Assembly (NCBI GenBank): GCA_015069135.1
Contig: SVJE01000002.1
Location: 1 to 64,000, forward strand
DNA: 64,000 nt
Source of the DNA: Oscillospiraceae bacterium
GTDB lineage: Bacteria; Bacillota; Clostridia; UBA1212; SIG427
Direction of reading: 5' to 3'
Positions 50,721-58,979 of the stretch are shown in pieces. A program made the position numbers and the translations under genes. The notes under the pieces were generated by a model. The model searched no databases, was not told where the DNA came from, and saw only the letters and a program-made list of their open reading frames with translations. Every line of letters begins with the position of its first letter. Within the stretch, counting starts at the first letter, position 1.

Positions 50721-51323
50721 ATGATTTGTATTATTGACTATGGCGCAGGAAATTTAAAAAGCGTCAGCAATGCATTAAATTACATAGGTGCAGAAAATAA
50801 AATTTCTGCTGACAGAGATGAAATTTTGGCTGCAGATAAAATTCTTCTTCCAGGTGTAGGTGCTTTCGGCGATGCCATGGCTTCCCTTAAAAAGTATGGT
50901 CTTGTAAACACTGTTTATGATGCAATAGAGTCCGGTAAGCCTTTTATGGGAATTTGTCTTGGAATGCAATTGTTATTTGAAGACAGCCAGGAAAGTCCGG
51001 GCGTTACAGGCCTTGGTGTGTTCAAAGGACACATTGTTAAATTTCCGGGAGATATGGGTCTTAAGGTTCCCCAGATAGGTTGGAACAACTTAAATGTTAG
51101 GCAGCCGGGATCTGTGTACGATTCGGCTCATGACAAATATGTATACTTTGTACACTCATATTATTTAGAAGCCGATGATCCTTCCATTGTTGCCGCAGAG
51201 TGTGAATACGGTAAAATATTCCACGCCGCCGTGGAGAAGGGTAATGTTTCAGCCAGCCAGTTCCATCCGGAAAAAAGCGGAGAGACAGGACTTGGAATAC
51301 TTAAGAACTGGGCAGAACGATAA
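50721..51323 (+). CDS. hisH: Imidazole glycerol phosphate synthase, glutaminase subunit
   Basis: Class I amidotransferase that supplies ammonia to HisF in histidine synthesis, 200 residues. The opening is CIIDYGAGNLKSVSNALNYIG, the nucleophile is in MGICLGMQLLFEDSQE and the His in SQFHPEKSGETGLGILKNW. No other his gene is near; it directly follows purF. The histidine pathway's by-product AICAR enters the purine route, which may explain the pairing. A duty as a general glutaminase for another synthase is an alternative, but the sequence is a plain HisH. Confidence 0.93.
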   Translation: MICIIDYGAGNLKSVSNALNYIGAENKISADRDEILAADKILLPGVGAFGDAMASLKKYGLVNTVYDAIESGKPFMGICLGMQLLFEDSQESPGVTGLGVFKGHIVKFPGDMGLKVPQIGWNNLNVRQPGSVYDSAHDKYVYFVHSYYLEADDPSIVAAECEYGKIFHAAVEKGNVSASQFHPEKSGETGLGILKNWAER

Positions 51324-51345
51324 TAAAATGATTTACAACGATTTG

Positions 51346-51600
51346 TGGCCTACTGATTGTGTGCTTTACATGCAATTCAGTAGGCTTTTTTTATGATATA
51401 TCCAACTGTTTTGATATGAACATGTATAGATAGGCAGGTCTTTTTTATGATTTTTGTTGATTTTGTCCAACTTATTACTGGTGTAAAGTTGAATTCCGTA
51501 GGATATTTGGTGTTTTTGTCCAACCTTTTGTATTGCACAGGAAGTTGTTAGGTAGGTCGCTTTATTAAAACAGGACTAACCTTTTACAGTTAGCCCTGTT
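51346..51600. repeat. Hairpin-rich convergent gap between hisH and apgM
   Basis: GCCTACTGA ... TCAGTAGGC plus seven Ts (51349-51392) is a terminator for hisH. Further units: TCCAAC motifs at 51401, 51466 and 51518; CAACTT ... AAGTTG (51468-51491); and AACAGG-CTAAC ... GTTAG-CCTGTT (51569-51600), which ends apgM. The first stem shares CTACTG with the array at 48.0 kb. Confidence 0.65.
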
Positions 51601-51612
51601 CGTTATGTAAAA

Positions 51613-52827
51613 TTAACCTTCAAGAAAATATCTCATTAACTCGTGTCCTCTAGATCTATAGTTTTTAGTAGCTTCTGCACAGCTTTCTGTGTATCTCTGA
51701 CCTTTTTTTTCGCTTCCTTTTCTGCTGTCGTAAATTAAATAAGGAACAGCATCGTGAGTATGGGTACGAAGTGCCAATGGAGTGGGATGGTCAGGAAGAA
51801 TTAAAAGCTTAAAATCATCTGTTCCCTTTAATGCTCCAACAATAGGACCAACCACATCTCTGTCAATGATTTCGATAGATTTTACCTTGTTGTCAATTTC
51901 ATGTCTGTGGCCACACTCATCAGGAGCTTCCATATGTAGGTACACAAAATCTCCGCCGTTTTTAAGGAAGTCAACTGTGGCTTGCATCTTACCTGTAAAA
52001 TTTGTGTTTATATTTCCGGTTACATCCGGTACCTCAATTACTTCCATGCCTGCACAATAGCCAAGGCCTTTAATAAGGTCAACCGCAGAAACTACAGCAC
52101 CTTTAACACCATAAGTTTCTTTGAAATTGGCCAATGCAGGTTTGCGACCTTCACCCCAAAACCACAAGGAATTTGCAGGTCTCTTGCCTGCAGCAATTCT
52201 AGCTTTGTTTACAGGATGATCTTTAAGAAGCTCATGGCTCTTTTTCATCATTTCAAGAAGAATTGCACTTTCAGGGGCTTTAGGGAGAAAATCCTTGATA
52301 GGCTTGTCAGAAATGTCGTGAGGTGGTGTGCATAAAAGTTTAACCTCTCCCGGGATTTTGTATACAAGGCAGTGACGATAGCTGATACCGGGATATAAAT
52401 GTAAAATATCGGTTCCCAACTTTTCCTGGACATAGTTAATAAGCTCTGTGGATTCAGATGTGGAAATCTCGTCAGAACTGTAATCTATCATTGTTTTGTC
52501 TTCGTAAGCAGGTTCGTCGGAAAGGGTTACTAAGTTACAACGAACAGCCAGGTCTTCTTCCCCAAGGGTAAGGCCCATACTTACAGCTTCTAATGGTGAA
52601 CGACCTGTGTAAAATACATCAGGGTCATATCCCATTACAGACATATTTGCAATATCACTTCCCGGAGGATTCAAATGGTCTGGCACAGTTTTAACAAGTC
52701 CAAGCTCACCTTTTTCAGCTAACCCGTCAATATTAGGTTTGTTGGCTGCCTCCAATGGTGTTTTGTTATTTAATTCAGCTACAGGGTAGTCGGCCATGCC
52801 GTCCCCGAGAACAACTACGTATTTCAT
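51613..52827 (-). CDS. apgM: Cofactor-independent phosphoglycerate mutase, archaeal type
   Basis: Interconverts 3- and 2-phosphoglycerate without 2,3-bisphosphoglycerate. 404 residues, shorter than bacterial GpmI, and of the alkaline phosphatase superfamily. Seen: YVVVLGDGMADYP (first metal site), DIANMSVMGYDPDVFYTGRSPLEA (phospho-Ser), FVYLHMEAPDECGHRHE and ILPDHPTPLALRTHTHDAVPYLIYD (metal sites). An equally related family is phosphonate-type mutase-like proteins, but the pattern is the aPGAM one. ATG at 52827; single gene. Confidence 0.93.
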   Translation of the reverse strand: MKYVVVLGDGMADYPVAELNNKTPLEAANKPNIDGLAEKGELGLVKTVPDHLNPPGSDIANMSVMGYDPDVFYTGRSPLEAVSMGLTLGEEDLAVRCNLVTLSDEPAYEDKTMIDYSSDEISTSESTELINYVQEKLGTDILHLYPGISYRHCLVYKIPGEVKLLCTPPHDISDKPIKDFLPKAPESAILLEMMKKSHELLKDHPVNKARIAAGKRPANSLWFWGEGRKPALANFKETYGVKGAVVSAVDLIKGLGYCAGMEVIEVPDVTGNINTNFTGKMQATVDFLKNGGDFVYLHMEAPDECGHRHEIDNKVKSIEIIDRDVVGPIVGALKGTDDFKLLILPDHPTPLALRTHTHDAVPYLIYDSRKGSEKKGQRYTESCAEATKNYRSRGHELMRYFLEG

Positions 52828-52926
52828 GGTTTAAGTCCTTTTTGTAAAATATATCATTTGTTGGTACAGTATAACACTTTGAACATATTAAATAAAGAAA
52901 AATTTTTTGTATTAGTTAATTTAGTC

Positions 52927-52954
52927 TTGACTATGTTTTAATTTATGGTAAAAT
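52927..52954 (+). promoter_or_regulatory. Promoter of tRNA-Ser
   Basis: TTGACT (52927-52932), 16 nt, TAAAAT (52949-52954), 15 nt before the tRNA. Confidence 0.65.
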
Positions 52955-52969
52955 AAACTTCACGGCTAT

Positions 52970-53061
52970 GGAGAAGTACCCAAGTAGGCCGAAGGGGATG
53001 GTTTGCTAAACCATTAGGTCGGGTAACCGGCGCCGGGGTTCGAATCCCCGCTTCTCCGCCA
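52970..53061 (+). tRNA. tRNA-Ser(GCT)
   Basis: Acceptor GGAGAAG/CTTCTCC, D-arm, anticodon stem-loop with TTTGCTAAA (anticodon GCT, reads AGC/AGU), long variable arm typical of serine, T-loop GGTTCGAATCC and an encoded CCA. Confidence 0.96.
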
Positions 53062-53065
53062 AAAA

Positions 53066-53106
53066 GAAACAGACATCCGAAACGGGTGTCTGTTTTCTTT
53101 TTTTGT
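53066..53106 (+). terminator. Terminator of tRNA-Ser
   Basis: AAACAGACATCC, GAAAC loop, GGGTGTCTGTTTT, then a long T-run. Confidence 0.88.
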
Positions 53107-53115
53107 CGTAGAATC

Positions 53116-53253
53116 GAAGCGGGGATTCGAACTCTGAGAGGGTTGGCACGTAAAGCAAACAGTCCGGTGGACTGTTTGTAGTGGCAATCGCGCAGGAGCT
53201 ATGCTCCAAGCAGAAAGGACGCAAGCTGAAAGCGTAGCGGACGTTCCCCGCTT
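53116..53253. repeat. Composite hairpin element bounded by tRNA-Ser 3'-end fragments
   Basis: GAAGCGGGGA (53116-53125) and TCCCCGCTTC (53244-53253) are inverted copies of the tRNA-Ser T-arm and acceptor end, and close an element of about 138 bp. Inside: AAACAGTCC-GGT-GGACTGTTT, framed by GTTGGCAC/GTGGCAA, and GGAGC-TAT-GCTCC. A second, partial version of the segment GGGATTCGAAC-GAGAGGGTTG-CAC follows at 53283-53310. Confidence 0.6.
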
Positions 53254-53309
53254 CTCCGCCGGAAGTCGGCTGACAATCTAAGGGGATTCGAACCCGAGAG
53301 GGTTGACAC

Positions 53310-53500
53310 CATACAGTGTATTATCAGAATTTTGTAAAAACACTGTATTATTGCTGTCAAAATCCTATAAAACGTACAGTGTTTTGCGATTGTAATACAA
53401 AAACACTGTGCGTTTTACACAGTGTTTCGCACGATTTTTCACAAAACACTGTATGATCATACAGTGTTTTTGCTAGAAAAAACAAGATCACTGTATGGTT
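53310..53500. repeat. Array of ACACTGTA palindromes
   Basis: Between tRNA-Ser and the gene at 53583. ATACAGTGT (53311) pairs with ACACTGTAT (53340); GTACAGTGTTTT (53375) with AAAACACTGTGC (53399); CACTGTG with CACAGTG (53403-53425). The half-site AAAACACTGTATGA meets its exact inverse at 53442-53470, a perfect palindrome of about 28 bp. A last half-site CACTGTAT is at 53489. Confidence 0.8.
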
Positions 53501-53582
53501 TTATTTATACTTTTACAAAAAATCAGTCTAAAGCCTTCTTTTTCAGCACATACTAACTCCAAACCACAAAGGAGTTGATAGT

Positions 53583-54017
53583 ATGATTGAACAAGATACC
53601 ATAAAGCTATTAAGAGAATGCGATGCGGGAATAAAAATGGGAGTCACATCCATAGATGAGGTGCTTCCCTTTGTCCACAACAAAGAATTCAAGCAGTTAC
53701 TTGAAACCTGTAAAAAGGAACATGAAAAGCTGGATCGGGAAACTCAAGAACTTTTGGACAAATACCATGACGATGGTAAAAATCCAAATCCCATTGCAAA
53801 AGGTATGTCCTGGATGAAGACAAACATGAAACTCAGCATGGATGATTCTGACAAAACAATTGCTGATCTCATGACAGATGGCTGCAATATGGGAGTTAAA
53901 TCCTTGAACAGATATCTTAACCAGTACGAAGGTGCAGACGAGGTAACAAAAGACATAACAAAGCGCCTTATTAACCTAGAAGAAAAGCTGACAGTGGATA
54001 TAAGAAAATATCTGTAA
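53583..54017 (+). CDS. Small helical protein, unknown function
   Basis: 144 residues, predicted all-helical, probably a four-helix bundle: EQDTIKLLRECDAGIKMGVTSIDEVLPFV, EFKQLLETCKKEHEKLDRETQELLDKY and a final helix RLINLEEKLTVDIRKYL. It resembles the ferritin-like DUF2383 or PA2169 type in layout, but I cannot see metal ligands clearly. GGAG precedes the ATG. It stands alone with a terminator. Confidence 0.72.
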   Translation: MIEQDTIKLLRECDAGIKMGVTSIDEVLPFVHNKEFKQLLETCKKEHEKLDRETQELLDKYHDDGKNPNPIAKGMSWMKTNMKLSMDDSDKTIADLMTDGCNMGVKSLNRYLNQYEGADEVTKDITKRLINLEEKLTVDIRKYL

Positions 54018-54025
54018 AATATCAA

Positions 54026-54067
54026 AATTCCGGAGTGGTAAAATTACTGCTTCGGAATTTTTTATTT
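54026..54067 (+). terminator. Terminator after the helical protein gene
   Basis: AATTCCG ... CGGAATT with inner AGT/ACT pairing, then TTTTTTATTTT. Confidence 0.8.
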
Positions 54068-54183
54068 TACATAAAATCACCATGGAAAATACTGAATATT
54101 TGCTTGTACCAACACCATGACTATGATAAAATATCATCAAAGGGTTAAACACCCGAAAATCACGAATCAGGAGGATAAATAAA

Positions 54184-55230
54184 ATGTCAAAAGTTCATTT
54201 GTCTACATATAACCAGAAGGGATACGAAGAATACAGAATCCCCGGAATAGTTTGCACAGAAAACAACACTTTGCTTGCATATTGTGAAGCTCGTAGCGGT
54301 ATGACAGACTGGGGTAAAATAGAAATTATTTTATGGAGAGGTGAGCCTGCTCCTACAGCTGAAGATCCTACAGCACGAAATTGGAAAGAGTTTACAGTAT
54401 TAGTGCCAAGCCCTGAAGGAGACACAGTAAACAATGCAAATATGATAGTAGACGGAGACAGAATACATTTTATCTACCATATTAATTATAGAAAAGTATT
54501 CTACATGAGAAGTACCGATGACGGTATTACATGGACAGAGCCAAAAGAAATCACAAGTTCCTATGACCAGTTCAGAGACAGAAAAGACTGGACAGTTTGT
54601 GCATCAGGTCCAAGCCATGGTATAAAGCTTAGTAACGGAAGATTGATTTTACCAATCTGGGTTGGCAGAAACGAATGGGATCCACAGGCACATTGCCCAC
54701 AGTTCCCGGGTGTTATTTACAGCGATGACAGAGGTGATACATGGAAAGCCGGCGGACTTATTGTAGATGATGAACTTTGTAACGCAGGCGAGACAGTATC
54801 AGCTGAGCTTTCAGACGGTAGCCTTATGATTAACATGAGATGTGAAAATGATCCCGGTGTAAGAGCGGTAGCTATCAGTAAAGATAATGGTGAAAGCTTC
54901 GGCAAGTTCTTCTACGACGAGCAGCTTCCTGACCCACAGTGTTCCGCAGGTATGACAGCACAGGGCGGTAAAATTTACTTCTCCAACTGTGCTAACAAGC
55001 CTATGGAAGGTGATTCCAGAATCAATCTTATAATTAAAGTAAGTGAAGACGACGGTAAGACCTGGAAGGAATACGCAAAAGTAGAAGACAGAGCAGGATA
55101 CTCTGACCTGGCAATTGATAAAAACGGAAACATTTACTGCTTTTATGAGTGTGAGAGACCTGAGGGTGTAGAACTCCGAGGCTCATTCCCGCAGGCTCAT
55201 TTAACAGTGTTTGGCATGGAAATTAAATAA
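54184..55230 (+). CDS. Sialidase-family (BNR) glycosidase, no signal peptide
   Basis: 348 residues with the six-bladed propeller pattern of exo-sialidases. The arginine motif is EYRIPGIVCTENNTLLAYCEAR (YRIP near 17-22). Asp-box repeats are STDDGITW, SDDRGDTW, SKDNGESF and SEDDGKTW. The nucleophile-type Glu stands in GYSDLAIDKNGNIYCFYECE. No secretion signal, so it would act on sialylated oligosaccharides already inside the cell, or its substrate is different. RBS CAGGAGG precedes the ATG. No sialic acid catabolism genes are adjacent. Confidence 0.85.
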   Translation: MSKVHLSTYNQKGYEEYRIPGIVCTENNTLLAYCEARSGMTDWGKIEIILWRGEPAPTAEDPTARNWKEFTVLVPSPEGDTVNNANMIVDGDRIHFIYHINYRKVFYMRSTDDGITWTEPKEITSSYDQFRDRKDWTVCASGPSHGIKLSNGRLILPIWVGRNEWDPQAHCPQFPGVIYSDDRGDTWKAGGLIVDDELCNAGETVSAELSDGSLMINMRCENDPGVRAVAISKDNGESFGKFFYDEQLPDPQCSAGMTAQGGKIYFSNCANKPMEGDSRINLIIKVSEDDGKTWKEYAKVEDRAGYSDLAIDKNGNIYCFYECERPEGVELRGSFPQAHLTVFGMEIK

Positions 55231-55249
55231 AAGTTAAAGATTTCTTAAA

Positions 55250-55278
55250 TTGACATTAAAATCACAAGAGTATATACT
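55250..55278 (+). promoter_or_regulatory. Promoter of the hdr-flx-frd operon
   Basis: Consensus TTGACA (55250-55255), 17 nt, TATACT (55273-55278), 57 nt before hdrB. No other promoter was seen up to 64 kb, in line with a nine-gene transcript. Confidence 0.75.
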
Positions 55279-55335
55279 ATAAGTTGGCAATTTTGCAAGA
55301 AAGGGAGGGTTTAGCCCGGTTTTTGGGTAAGAAAT

Positions 55336-56115
55336 ATGATTTACAGTTATTATCCCGGATGTACATTAAAAACAAAAGCAAAAGATCTGGATGAGTACGG
55401 CAGAAAAGCTGCTGAAGCTTTGGGTGTAACATTGGAAGAACTGCCAAACTGGCAGTGCTGCGGCGCAGTTTATCCATTGGCAACAGATGAAATTGCTACA
55501 AAATTATCTGCAGTAAGAGCATTGGCAAATGCAAAAGAGAAGGGTCAGCCATTGGTTACTCTTTGTTCCGCTTGCCATCATGTTATTAAAAGAGTTAATA
55601 ACGATATGCAGACAAATAACGATATTATCACAAGAGTAAATAACTATCTCAAGTTAGATGAAGCATATAACGGTGAGACAGAAGTTATTCATTACTTAGA
55701 AATGTTAAGAGACAAAATAGGTTTCGATGAGCTTAAGAAGAAAGTTGTAAATCCTCTTAAGGGTCGTAAGATTGCAGCTTACTATGGATGTATGTTACTT
55801 CGTCCAAGTAAGGAAATGCAGATGGACGATCCTGAGAATCCTACAATTATGGAAGACTTCATTAAAGCTATCGGAGCTGAGCCTGTAGTTTACGCATTCA
55901 GAAACGAGTGCTGTGGTGGCTACATGACAATGAACGACAAAGATTTAGCTTGTAAAATGGCTAATAAGGTTGTTGAGTCTGCTAAGGTTAAGGGTGCTGA
56001 AGAAATCATAACTGCCTGTCCTTTGTGTCTCTATAACTTAAAAGAAAACACAACAGGCGATATGCCTATCTACTATTTCACAGAGCTTCTTGCTGAAGCT
56101 TTGGGCGTAAAATAA
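55336..56115 (+). CDS. hdrB: Heterodisulfide reductase subunit B-like (HdrB)
   Basis: 259 residues. Two CCG domains of the kind that bind the non-cubane 4Fe-4S clusters of HdrB: first YYPGCTLKT...WQCCGAVYP...CSACHHVIKR, second YYGCMLLRP...NECCGGYMTMND...ACPLCLYNL. In methanogens the subunit reduces the CoM-CoB heterodisulfide; in bacteria it is a redox output module for other electron acceptors. First gene of the operon, followed by hdrC after 18 nt. No membrane segments, so it is cytosolic. Confidence 0.92.
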   Translation: MIYSYYPGCTLKTKAKDLDEYGRKAAEALGVTLEELPNWQCCGAVYPLATDEIATKLSAVRALANAKEKGQPLVTLCSACHHVIKRVNNDMQTNNDIITRVNNYLKLDEAYNGETEVIHYLEMLRDKIGFDELKKKVVNPLKGRKIAAYYGCMLLRPSKEMQMDDPENPTIMEDFIKAIGAEPVVYAFRNECCGGYMTMNDKDLACKMANKVVESAKVKGAEEIITACPLCLYNLKENTTGDMPIYYFTELLAEALGVK

Positions 56116-56133
56116 GGAAGGAGGGTACTAACG

Positions 56134-56526
56134 ATGCACAGTTCAGAAAAGAACATGAGTGAAGAAATTATAAGAATAAGCGGAATTAATCCAAGACAGT
56201 GTATGAAGTGCGGTAAGTGCTCTGCTACCTGTCCTGCTTTTGATGAAATGGAATATCATCCTCATCAGTTTGTATCAATGATTGTAAACGGAAAGATTAA
56301 CAAACTCTTAGAGTCAGAATCTATTTGGAAATGTCTTTCCTGTTTTGCTTGCGTGGAAAGATGCCCACGTAGCGTAGAACCTGCTAAGTTAATTGAGGCA
56401 GTAAGAGTATCAGTTTTAAGAAAAAAGGGTGCCAACTATTTATCACCGGATGAAATTCCCGGTAAGCTGGATCCTGAGCTTCCACAGCAGGCAATTGCCT
56501 CTGCTTTCAGGAAGTACAGCAAGTAG
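56134..56526 (+). CDS. hdrC: Heterodisulfide reductase subunit C-like (HdrC)
   Basis: 130 residues with two 4Fe-4S motifs, CMKCGKCSATCPAFD (near 24) and CLSCFACVERCPRSVEP (near 70). It wires HdrA to HdrB. GGAGGG lies before the ATG at 56134; a second ATG at 56155 is possible. Followed 18 nt later by hdrA. Confidence 0.92.
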   Translation: MHSSEKNMSEEIIRISGINPRQCMKCGKCSATCPAFDEMEYHPHQFVSMIVNGKINKLLESESIWKCLSCFACVERCPRSVEPAKLIEAVRVSVLRKKGANYLSPDEIPGKLDPELPQQAIASAFRKYSK

Positions 56527-56544
56527 TGTAAAGGAGTGTTGATT

Positions 56545-58533
56545 TTGCAGAGAATCGGAGTTTTTGTATGTTGGTGCGGAAGCAACATTGCGGCAACCGT
56601 TGACGTAGCCAAAGTTGTAGAAGCGGTAAGAAATGAACCCGGCGTATGCTATGCACAGGACTATCAGTATATGTGTTCTGAAGCAGGTCAGGGTTTAATA
56701 AAGACAGCCATTAAGGAACACGGCCTTACAGGTATCGTAGTATGTTCTTGTTCACCAAGAATGCACGAAGCTACCTTCAGAAAAACAGCTGAAGCAGCCG
56801 GTGTAAACCCTTATATGGTTGAAATAGCAAATATCAGAGAACATTGTTCATGGATACATAAGGATAAGGATGAAGCTACAGAAAAGGCTATTATCCTTGC
56901 AAGAGCAGCAATCGCTAAAGTTAACCTGAATGCTCCATTACAGCCCGGTGAAAGTGCTGTAGTTAAGAGAGCACTTGTAATCGGTGGCGGTATTGCAGGT
57001 CTTCAGTCAGCTATTGACATTGCAGATGCAGGTTACAAAGTAGACATCGTTGAGAAATCACCAACTATCGGTGGTAAAATGGCTCAGCTTGATAAGACAT
57101 TCCCTACATTGGACTGTGCAGCTTGTATTTTAACACCTAAGATGGTTGAAGCAGCTCAGCACCCTAACATCACACTTTACACATACAGTGAAGTTGCTGA
57201 AGTTAAGGGCTTTGTAGGTAATTTTACCGTTAAGATTAAGAAGAAGGCACGTTTTGTAGACGAAACAAAATGTACAGGTTGTGCTGTATGTACAGAAAAG
57301 TGTCCTTCCCGTAAGGGCCTTAATGAGTTCAACTGCGGACTTAATAAGAGAGGCGCTGTATATATTCCTTTCGCACAGGCTGTACCAAATGTTGCAGTTA
57401 TTGATCAGACCCAGTGCTTACACTTTAAGACAGGTAAGTGCGGTATTTGTGAGAAGAACTGTTCCGCAGGTGCTATTAAGTTTGACCAGCAGGATGAGTA
57501 TTTAGAAGAAAAGTACGGTGCAATCGTAGTTGCAACAGGTTTCCAGATTACTGATGTAACTAAGTTTGATGAATTCCAGTACACAAAGCATCCTGACGTT
57601 ATTACATCATTGGAACTTGAGCGTATTATGAACGCTGCAGGTCCTACAAAGGGTACACTTTTAAGAATGTCTAACATGGAGCATCCTAAGGATATTGTAT
57701 TTATCCAATGTGTAGGTTCCAGAGACAACACAGCAAGAGGTAAGACATATTGCTCAAAGATTTGTTGTATGTACACAGCTAAGCATGCAATGCTTATCAG
57801 AGAAAAGTATCCTGATGTAAATGTACATGTATTTTACATTGACGTTCGTACTCCCGGTAAGAACTTTGATGAGTTCTACAGAAGAGCTGTCGAGCAGTAC
57901 AACGTTGATTACATAAAAGGTATGGTAGGTAAGGTTTGGGAAAATGCTGACGGTCGTCTTACTGTTCAGGCATCTGACCTTATTTCCAACGAACAGATTT
58001 TGTTAGATACAGATATGGTTGTATTGGCAGCTGCTGTTGAGCCAAGTGACGGTGTTAAAAACATTGCCACAATGCTTACAGCAAGTATTGATACAAACAA
58101 CTTCTTAACAGAGGCTCATCCAAAGTTAAGACCTGTAGAAAGCCCTACAGCCGGTGTATTCCTTTCCGGTGTATGTCAGGGTCCTAAGGATATTCCTGAA
58201 ACAGTATCTCAGGCAGGTGCTGCAGCTATTAAAGTTGTAGGACTCTTAGCTAAGGATAAGCTGGTTACAAACCCATGTACAGCAGGTCCTGACGAGATGA
58301 TGTGTAACGGATGTTCCACTTGTGCAAATGTTTGTCCTTACGGTGCTATTGATTATGTGGATAAGGAATTCAGAATTCCCGGCGGAGTTGAAGTTCGTCG
58401 CGTAGCACGTGTAAATGGTGCTTTGTGCCAGGGTTGTGGTGCTTGTACAGTAGCTTGTCCTTCCGGCGCAATGGATCTTAAGGGCTTCAGCAATAGACAG
58501 ATTATGGCGGAGGTAGACGCAATATGCAAGTAA
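56545..58533 (+). CDS. hdrA: Heterodisulfide reductase subunit A-like (HdrA), bifurcating flavoprotein
   Basis: 662 residues. The flavin domain opens IGVFVCWCGSNIAATVDV, then VVKRALVIGGGIAGLQSAIDIADAG binds FAD and MAQLDKTFPTLDCAACILTPKMVE is an HdrA landmark. Clusters: CTGCAVCTEKCP and CGICEKNC in an insert near 245-315, and a C-terminal 2x4Fe-4S ferredoxin part (CNGCSTCANVCP, CQGCGACTVACPSGA). HdrA is the site of flavin-based electron bifurcation in known complexes. The start is a TTG at 56545 with AAGGAG 8 nt upstream. It overlaps flxD by 10 nt. Confidence 0.93.
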   Translation: MQRIGVFVCWCGSNIAATVDVAKVVEAVRNEPGVCYAQDYQYMCSEAGQGLIKTAIKEHGLTGIVVCSCSPRMHEATFRKTAEAAGVNPYMVEIANIREHCSWIHKDKDEATEKAIILARAAIAKVNLNAPLQPGESAVVKRALVIGGGIAGLQSAIDIADAGYKVDIVEKSPTIGGKMAQLDKTFPTLDCAACILTPKMVEAAQHPNITLYTYSEVAEVKGFVGNFTVKIKKKARFVDETKCTGCAVCTEKCPSRKGLNEFNCGLNKRGAVYIPFAQAVPNVAVIDQTQCLHFKTGKCGICEKNCSAGAIKFDQQDEYLEEKYGAIVVATGFQITDVTKFDEFQYTKHPDVITSLELERIMNAAGPTKGTLLRMSNMEHPKDIVFIQCVGSRDNTARGKTYCSKICCMYTAKHAMLIREKYPDVNVHVFYIDVRTPGKNFDEFYRRAVEQYNVDYIKGMVGKVWENADGRLTVQASDLISNEQILLDTDMVVLAAAVEPSDGVKNIATMLTASIDTNNFLTEAHPKLRPVESPTAGVFLSGVCQGPKDIPETVSQAGAAAIKVVGLLAKDKLVTNPCTAGPDEMMCNGCSTCANVCPYGAIDYVDKEFRIPGGVEVRRVARVNGALCQGCGACTVACPSGAMDLKGFSNRQIMAEVDAICK

Positions 58534-58979
58534 ACGAGAATAATGAAGTAAAAAAAGAATTTAAGCCTCTGATCGTAGCTTTCTGCTGCAACTGGTGTAG
58601 TTATGCAGGTGCAGACTTAGCCGGCACCAGCCGTCTTTCATACCCTGCTGACGTTAAGATCATCAGAGTTCCCTGTTCATGCCGTGTAAACCCTATGTTT
58701 ATTCTTAAGGCATTTGAAAAGGGTGCAGATGGTGTCATTATGTGTGGTTGTCACCCCGGTGACTGTCACTACAGCACAGGTAACTACTATGCAAGAAGAA
58801 GAATGACATTACTCTTCAGTATGTTGGATTTCTTAGGCGTAGACAGAGCAAGAACAAGAGTAGAGTGGGTATCTGCTGCAGAAGGTCAGAAATTTGCTTT
58901 AGTAATGAATGACTTTGCAAAGAAAATCCACGAATTAGGTGAAAATGTGAAACTGGGGGATCTGAGATGCAAAAAATAA
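58524..58979 (+). CDS. flxD: MvhD/FlxD-type iron-sulfur electron transfer subunit
   Basis: 151 residues, the hydrogenase delta/MvhD family that delivers electrons to HdrA. Conserved Cys pattern: FCCNWCSYAGADLAGTSR, then VPCSCRVNP and MCGCHPGDCHYSTGN. It overlaps hdrA and the next gene by 10 and 13 nt. The presence of Flx subunits downstream, and no hydrogenase genes, points to NADH instead of H2 as donor. Confidence 0.92.
   Translation: MQVNENNEVKKEFKPLIVAFCCNWCSYAGADLAGTSRLSYPADVKIIRVPCSCRVNPMFILKAFEKGADGVIMCGCHPGDCHYSTGNYYARRRMTLLFSMLDFLGVDRARTRVEWVSAAEGQKFALVMNDFAKKIHELGENVKLGDLRCKK

Larger units (their letters stand above)
53062..53582. other. Gene-free stretch between tRNA-Ser and the 53.6 kb gene
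   Basis: 520 nt holding the tRNA terminator, the composite tRNA-derived element and the ACACTGTA array described separately. No credible coding frame is present; the frame overlapping the tRNA on the minus strand is an artefact. Confidence 0.7.

Noticed and set aside
53006..53224. 72-codon minus-strand frame across tRNA-Ser
   Set aside because: It overlaps the tRNA and its derived repeats; such frames are known artefacts of tRNA sequence.
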